DNA of 64,000 nucleotides from contig NZ_LN831302.1 in assembly GCF_001488575.1 (NCBI RefSeq), positions 806,001 to 870,000 on the forward strand, in the 5' to 3' direction. The notes under the pieces are model-generated. The model did not search any database. It was not told the origin of the DNA and saw only the letters and a list, made by a program, of their open reading frames with translations. The position numbers were made by a program, and so were the translations under genes. Shown one piece after another: positions 57,718-64,000 of the stretch (within the stretch, counting starts at the first letter, position 1; each line of letters starts with the position of its first letter). Origin of the DNA: Halobacterium hubeiense. GTDB lineage: Archaea > Halobacteriota > Halobacteria > Halobacteriales > Halobacteriaceae.

Positions 57718-58737
57718 ATGGACTTGGCCGCGCGGCTCGCGGACGCCCCCTCGCCGACGATGACGATGCTGCCCGACGGGAGCATCGACCGACGGTTCGG
57801 CGTGCTGAATCGGGGCCACGCCCCGGAGAGCCGCGAGGCGTTCGTCCGGGAGCTGTCGGGCGGCCAGCGCTCGTTCGTCACCGAGCACCGCGGCGTCGAA
57901 CCCGGCGGGCAGGCCGTCAACGCCGCGATACAGGGCCACGAGCTCGGCGCCGACGTCGCCCTCTACGGCCACCTCGACCACGAGGTGTTCGGCGTACTCG
58001 ACGCGGACGCGCACTCGATGGGTGCGCCCGCGTCCGTGAACGTCTACGAGTTCGAGGACGCCGCGATGATGCTCACCACCGAGTCCACGGACATCCGCAC
58101 GTGGACGTACGACGACCTCGTCGCCGCGGGCGGCGAGACGGCGCTGGACGCCGACGCCGTGGTGTGGACGAACTGGTCGTCGCTGGCGAACTCCACGGAC
58201 GCGCTCCGTCGCGCGGCCGACCGTCCGGGCGAGGGCGGCGTGCTCGTCCTCGATCCGGGCGGCGTCGCGGTACGAACGCCCGCCGAGCGCGAGGAGTTCG
58301 TGGACGCGCTGGGCGCGCTCGCCGGCCGCTACAGCGTCGTCGTCAGCGCGAACGACGAGGAACTCGATTCGCTGGCGTCGGCGGTCGGCGTCGAGAGCGG
58401 CGTCACCGAGCAGGCCGAGAGACTCCGCGAACTCGCGGGCGTCACGGGGGTCGTGATGCACGGGGACGAGCGCGCGGTCGCCGCCACGCCCGGGGGCGTC
58501 GTCGCCGCGCCGAACTTCGAGACGGCGGACGTCTCCCGGTTCACGGGCGCCGGCGACCGCTTCTCGGCGGCGCTGGGGTTCGCGCGAGCCTGCGAGTGGG
58601 ACTGGGGGCCGTCGCTCCGGTTGGCGAACGCGTGCGCGTCCTTCTACGTCGGCACGGGGCTGACCGGCGACCGCGCCGCCATCGCGGAGTACGCCGCCGA
58701 GGCCGCGACGCTCTCCGGCGGGAGCCACAACGATTAA
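57718..58737 (+). CDS. PfkB-family carbohydrate kinase
   Basis: 339 residues. EPGGQAVNAAIQGHELGADVALYGHLD near the N-terminus (substrate side), VDALGALAGRYSVVVSANDEEL, and the PfkB-2 motif FTGAGDRFSAALGFARACEW with the catalytic Asp. Phosphorylates a sugar or nucleoside; the lack of a clear ribokinase G-GxN pattern leaves the substrate open. Ends close to the HTR-like gene. Confidence 0.9.
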   Translation: MDLAARLADAPSPTMTMLPDGSIDRRFGVLNRGHAPESREAFVRELSGGQRSFVTEHRGVEPGGQAVNAAIQGHELGADVALYGHLDHEVFGVLDADAHSMGAPASVNVYEFEDAAMMLTTESTDIRTWTYDDLVAAGGETALDADAVVWTNWSSLANSTDALRRAADRPGEGGVLVLDPGGVAVRTPAEREEFVDALGALAGRYSVVVSANDEELDSLASAVGVESGVTEQAERLRELAGVTGVVMHGDERAVAATPGGVVAAPNFETADVSRFTGAGDRFSAALGFARACEWDWGPSLRLANACASFYVGTGLTGDRAAIAEYAAEAATLSGGSHND

Positions 58738-58763
58738 CGGCGAGTGTCCCGATAGAATTGCTG

Positions 58764-60724
<1,961 letters not shown>

Positions 60725-60773
60725 GTGGTGGTGGCCCGGGCCGAGACGCGCGAGCGCGGGAGAAAGCGGGTCC

Positions 60774-61520
60774 TCAGGCGTGCGGTTCGAACACTTCCTC
60801 GTGGAGCCGGTCGGCGACCGTATCGAGCAGCGTCTGGAGGTTCTGGGTGTCGTAGCGGTTGTACTCCACGAGCCGGTCGAGGGCGGCCTCGTCGCCGTCC
60901 TCGTAGCGGTGCCAGAGCCGCACGGCCTCGCGGCCGTCGACGTCCATCCCGCCGCGGTCGATGCCGAGGTCCTGCTCGACCTGCTTGAGCCCGCCCGTCA
61001 AGTCGAGGCGGCGACAGAGGTACATCAAGTCGAGGTGCGGGGCATCGAGTTCCACGTCGTAGTTGTGCTCGACGAACGGCTGGTCGAAGCGCTTCCCGTT
61101 GAACGACACCACGAGCGAGGCGTCAAGCAGTTCCGCGAGGTTCTCGCTGGTGAGGTCGTCGCCGCGCACGAGCGTCTTCGTGCTGTTGCCGCGGTGGACG
61201 CTCACCGTCGTCACGTCACTGGAGCGCTTGTCGAGACCGGTGGTCTCGATGTCGAAGTACGCCACGTCGTCGGCGACGTTCTCGTAGAGCCGCCAGAGCG
61301 CGTTGTTCGGGAACGCCTCCGCGAAGAAGTGGGTGTCGCCGGCGTCCAGCGCCGCGCGGGCGTCGTCGATGAACGCGTGGACGTTCTCGGCGGTCGCCTC
61401 GCCGACGCCGGGGGCGCTGGCGTCGAAGTCGTCCCAGTGCGTGACGCCGTGCTCCCAGAGCCGCCGCTCCGTCGTCTCACCGACGCCGGGCGCGGGGATG
61501 AACGAGTTCTCGACGCGCAT
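60774..61520 (-). CDS. RNase H-fold exonuclease-like protein with N-terminal helix-hairpin-helix
   Basis: 248 residues from ATG 61520. Residues 1-60 have FIPAPGVGETTERRLWEHGVTHWDDF and APGVGEATAENVHAF (HhH DNA-binding). From about 85: YFDIETTGLD (DEDD motif I), VVSFNGKRFDQPFVEHN (motif II), HLDLMYLCRRLDLTGGLKQVEQDLGID and YNRYDTQNLQTLL (motif III/IV) make the YprB-type RNase H-like 3'-5' exonuclease. A DNA repair role is likely by family. Next to thiC but with its own frame and start. Confidence 0.88.
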   Translation of the reverse strand: MRVENSFIPAPGVGETTERRLWEHGVTHWDDFDASAPGVGEATAENVHAFIDDARAALDAGDTHFFAEAFPNNALWRLYENVADDVAYFDIETTGLDKRSSDVTTVSVHRGNSTKTLVRGDDLTSENLAELLDASLVVSFNGKRFDQPFVEHNYDVELDAPHLDLMYLCRRLDLTGGLKQVEQDLGIDRGGMDVDGREAVRLWHRYEDGDEAALDRLVEYNRYDTQNLQTLLDTVADRLHEEVFEPHA

Positions 61521-61575
61521 ACTACTCGGTGGACGCCTGCGGTACAAAGGCGTCGCGGTCCCGCGGTCGCGCCTA

Positions 61576-62217
61576 TCAGTCGAGGGCTTCCCGCACGAAC
61601 GTCTTGACGCCGCGTCGGAGGCGCTCGCTGGCCGCCTGCGGGGAGACGTCGAGGTCGTCGGCGACGTCGGACAGCGACGCCTGCCGGGGGACGTCGTAGT
61701 AGCCCAGTTCGGCCGCGGTCACGAGGGCTTCGCGCTGTTTCGCGGAGAGGCCGTACTCGTCGCCGAGCGCGCTCTCGGTGTCGCTGTAGACGCCGCGCAG
61801 CGTGGCGTCGACGCCGCGGGCCTCCACGCGCGGCCGGAACTCCGAGAGGCTCTCCCGGTCGGGGAAGCGGAGTCGCGCGTCCACGCCGTCCGCCGAGGAG
61901 GTGACGTCGAGGCGCGAGGCCTCCATGCGGTCGTCCACCGGGTACAGCGAGACGGGCGTCTGCTCGCTGACCGCGACGCGGTAGAGCCGGTGGTCGCCGG
62001 CGTCCTCGACGAGCGTGTACTCCGCGACCGTCTCGTCGCGCCCGAGGGCGGCCTCGAACTCGTCGAGGTCGCCGTCCGACGCCCACACGAACAACACGGG
62101 CTCGTCGGGGTCGGCGGCGACGGCCTGTTCGACGTCGAGACGGACGTCGCTCTCCTCCAGCGACGACATCAGCGGCAGTCCCGGGTGACGGAACGTGAAT
62201 TCGGCGATGACCCCCAC
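61576..62217 (-). CDS. Bacterio-opsin activator-type HTH regulator
   Basis: 213 residues. N-terminal alpha/beta sensor (1-150) and C-terminal GLSAKQREALVTAAELGYYDVPRQASLSDVADDLDVSPQAASERLRRGVKTFVREAL, the Bat HTH_10 motif. It is a paralogue of the product at 26132. The ligand is not known. TATA-like TGATATATCC (62241-62250 minus strand) is 24-33 bases before the ATG. Confidence 0.88.
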   Translation of the reverse strand: MGVIAEFTFRHPGLPLMSSLEESDVRLDVEQAVAADPDEPVLFVWASDGDLDEFEAALGRDETVAEYTLVEDAGDHRLYRVAVSEQTPVSLYPVDDRMEASRLDVTSSADGVDARLRFPDRESLSEFRPRVEARGVDATLRGVYSDTESALGDEYGLSAKQREALVTAAELGYYDVPRQASLSDVADDLDVSPQAASERLRRGVKTFVREALD

Positions 62218-62240
62218 GTCCTCACCGAGAACCCGCTCAC

Positions 62241-62250
62241 GGATATATCA
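62241..62250 (-). promoter_or_regulatory. TATA box of the 61576 HTH regulator gene
   Basis: Minus strand TGATATATCC, 24-33 bases before the start. The 249-base region up to 62466 is AT-rich around 62250-62276 and otherwise empty. Confidence 0.55.
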
Positions 62251-62466
62251 AACGGCTGTTATTATTCACGATAATTAGGGCGGCGGAGTGGACGGACGTT
62301 GCAGAAACGGGCCACGGCCAGCCCGCGTGACTACGAACGTCGAATCGTGGGACTGCGACGGCCCTGAACCTCATCCCTTCCCAGTAATGGATTCAAGTAC
62401 GGGTGGCGAGCACGACCTCTCTGGTCGCTGTCTCGTCGCCGCCCGTTCGGCGGAAGGCTTCAGTTC

Positions 62467-62913
62467 GTGCGCCCCCTAGGTCGCGGCGTGCGTCGCATCG
62501 CCCTCGCCGTCGTCGTCGGCGTCCTCGCGCAGGCCGCGCTCCTCGCTGTCGTCTCCGGGATGCCGCACCACCACCCGAGCACCGCGACCCTCGCGTTCCG
62601 CGTGGTCACGGTCGGCGGCGTCGGCGGCTTCGTCGCGGCGACCGTCGCCGGGCGCGCGCCGTTCCGCACGGCCACCGCGACCGGCAGCCTCGCCGGCGCC
62701 GGCGTCGGCGCGTCGTTCTGGTGGCTGTTGTTCTACGGCGACACCACCGGCGTCTTCCACCACCTGCACTACGCGCTCGCGACGACGACCGCGCTCGTAG
62801 ACCCGCTCGTCGCCGCACCCCGGGTCCTCGCTGCGAGCGTCGCGCTCGCCGTCGCCGCCGCATTCGCCGCCGGCGGGCTCGTCGGCGGCTACGCGGCGGA
62901 CCGCCGCCCGTAG
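62467..62913 (+). CDS. Four-helix membrane protein
   Basis: 148 residues from GTG 62467 (GTG 62488 also possible). Helices at about 10-31, 44-62, 69-90 and 118-142; the loop has MPHHHPSTATLAFRVV and FHHLHYAL, rich in His, so a metal-linked role is conceivable. Function unknown. Its stop abuts the convergent 62914 gene. Confidence 0.7.
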   Translation: MRPLGRGVRRIALAVVVGVLAQAALLAVVSGMPHHHPSTATLAFRVVTVGGVGGFVAATVAGRAPFRTATATGSLAGAGVGASFWWLLFYGDTTGVFHHLHYALATTTALVDPLVAAPRVLAASVALAVAAAFAAGGLVGGYAADRRP

Positions 62914-63288
62914 TCACGCCGTCGCCGCGCGCGACGCCACTAGTCCGCCCAGCCACGTGCCCACGAGTCCGACGACCGTGCCCGCTGGCTCGCCGGCGAC
63001 CGCGCGCACGCCGGTCGAAACGAGCAGGTAGCACGCGCCGACCGCGCCGCAGGCCGCCAGCGCCCACGCGACGCCCGCGAGCCGGCTGTCGAGGCGCTCG
63101 GTCCACGAGTCCGCGTAGACGTTCGGGACCGCGACGCCGGTGAGAATCACGAGCGCGAACGCGTCTCGCTCGCCCGGCACGTGCGAGAACAAAAGCGAGA
63201 CGGCGGCGAGCGCGACGGCGACCGACGCGGCCGTCACCGCGAACTCGACGCTGCCGAGCCACGACCGGAACCGCGCGAGCGCGTTCAT
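62914..63288 (-). CDS. Four-helix membrane protein
   Basis: 124 residues from ATG 63288. N-terminal MNALARFRSWLGSVEF, then helices at about 17-35, 43-58, 70-90 and 95-118, no obvious active residues. Contains Ala/Gly-rich segments such as AGVAWALAACGAVGACYLLV. Function unknown. Divergent from the amidohydrolase with 103 bases between. Confidence 0.65.
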   Translation of the reverse strand: MNALARFRSWLGSVEFAVTAASVAVALAAVSLLFSHVPGERDAFALVILTGVAVPNVYADSWTERLDSRLAGVAWALAACGAVGACYLLVSTGVRAVAGEPAGTVVGLVGTWLGGLVASRAATA

Positions 63289-63391
63289 ACCGTCCAGTTT
63301 CGCGCCGGCGGCTTCAACGTAGCGGCGAGTCGCGCGGCGCGCGGTGAGACCGCAACGCGTTAGGGGCGGAGGCGTCGTACGTGGTGACGGT

Positions 63392-64000
63392 ATGACGCTA
63401 CTGTCCGCCGACGCGGTCGTCTGCGACGCCGAGCGGGTCATCGAGGACGGCGCGGTCGTCGTCGCCGGCGACCGCATCGAAGCCGTCGGCGACCGCGGGG
63501 ACCTCGCGGACGCGTACCCGGACCACGAGCGCGTCGAGTGCGACGTGCTCGCGCCCGGGCTCGTCGGCGCGCACGTCCACTCCGTGCAGAGTCTCGGCCG
63601 CGGCATCGCCGACGACGAGGAGCTACTGGACTGGCTGTTCGACCACGTCCTCCCGATGGAGGCGTCGATGGGCGCCGACGAGATGCGCGCGGCCGCAGAC
63701 CTCGCGTACCTCGAACTCATCGAGTCGGGGACGACGACGGCCATCGACCACCTCTCGGTCGCGCACGCCGAGGAGGCGTTCGACGCCGCCGCCGACGCCG
63801 GCGTCCGCGCGCTGATGGGGAAGGTCCTGATGGACAAGGACTCCCCGGACGGCCTGCTCGAAGACACGGACGCCGCGCTCGCCGAGACGGAAGACCTCAT
63901 CCAGCGCTACGACGGCACCGACGGCGGCCGCATCCGGTACGCCGTCACGCCCAGATTCGCCGTCTCCTGCACCGAAGCGTGTCTGCGCGGCTGTCGTAAC
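63392..64000 (+). CDS. Amidohydrolase (TrzA/AtzA-type deaminase), 3' end cut by window edge
   Basis: 203 codons visible from ATG 63392, the stop is beyond 64000. LAPGLVGAHVHSVQSLGRGIADDEELLDWLFDHVLPMEASM holds the HxH metal motif and the SGTTTAIDHL segment. This order is that of the chlorohydrolase/5-methylthioadenosine-S-adenosylhomocysteine deaminase group of amidohydrolases. A 5'-deoxyadenosine or SAH deaminase role is likely by family but not provable from this part. Confidence 0.85.
   Translation, partial: MTLLSADAVVCDAERVIEDGAVVVAGDRIEAVGDRGDLADAYPDHERVECDVLAPGLVGAHVHSVQSLGRGIADDEELLDWLFDHVLPMEASMGADEMRAAADLAYLELIESGTTTAIDHLSVAHAEEAFDAAADAGVRALMGKVLMDKDSPDGLLEDTDAALAETEDLIQRYDGTDGGRIRYAVTPRFAVSCTEACLRGCRN

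Overview
The window comes from a haloarchaeon (class Halobacteria). Base composition is very GC-rich, the proteins are strongly acidic, and basal transcription is archaeal (TFB, TFE alpha). Also present are HalX response regulators, bacterio-opsin-activator type HTH proteins, HTR-like RecA-fold proteins, many haloarchaea-restricted small proteins and leaderless promoters with a TATA box 25-33 bases before the start codon. The genus cannot be fixed from sequence alone. Genes are closely packed; the only gene-free stretch over 300 bases is 37481-37812. I found one tRNA gene (Thr-UGU, minus strand), no rRNA, no CRISPR array, no transposase and no integrase. Family names of the DUF type are given from memory of the families and are tentative.

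Layout. 0-13.7 kb is housekeeping: an AbrB-PhoU regulator, an ATP-NAD kinase-like protein, a CinA-like protein, the TFE alpha-DUF2110-lipoprotein operon, a BASS-type transporter, a tRNA C56 methyltransferase, a J-domain/2Fe-2S ferredoxin fusion, a sugar-nucleotide epimerase and an HTR-like ATPase. 13.7-28.3 kb is a molybdenum/tungsten redox island. It holds a four-gene Tat-exported, membrane-anchored formate dehydrogenase and, divergently, a large HdrA/MvhD-like iron-sulfur protein with a TorD chaperone. An aldehyde:ferredoxin oxidoreductase homologue without the usual cluster cysteines, MobA, YqeC and a PadR regulator follow. 28.4-37.5 kb is mostly sensing and regulation (GAF, UspA, DICT, winged helix, and a histidine kinase flanked by two HalX regulators), plus an amidohydrolase and a cyclase-family enzyme. 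37.8-49.7 kb has TFB, RtcA, an ABC exporter, PEP carboxylase, a pilin-like protein, a ketopantoate reductase-like enzyme and a secreted Ig-like protein. 49.9-64 kb has an ArsR-like regulator, cold-shock protein, M24 peptidase, MATE transporter, CbtB-CbtA-ferredoxin cobalt locus, tRNA-Thr, phosphoglycolate phosphatase, PfkB kinase, ThiC, an RNase H-fold exonuclease and the start of an amidohydrolase.

Most notable is a family of double-hairpin repeats, two of them exactly 66 bases. Three copies lie inside three unrelated minus-strand genes, all in the same orientation and the same reading frame, and they encode related hydrophilic peptides ending in Ser-Glu-Asp. They resemble in principle the protein-coding palindromic elements of Rickettsia. 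Other points are the formate dehydrogenase/HdrA-like pair, the cysteine-depleted AOR, a conserved small gene that seems frameshifted at its 5' end, and five convergent gene pairs whose stop codons overlap in a shared CTAG. Operator-like repeats also sit at the thiC and cbtB promoters.
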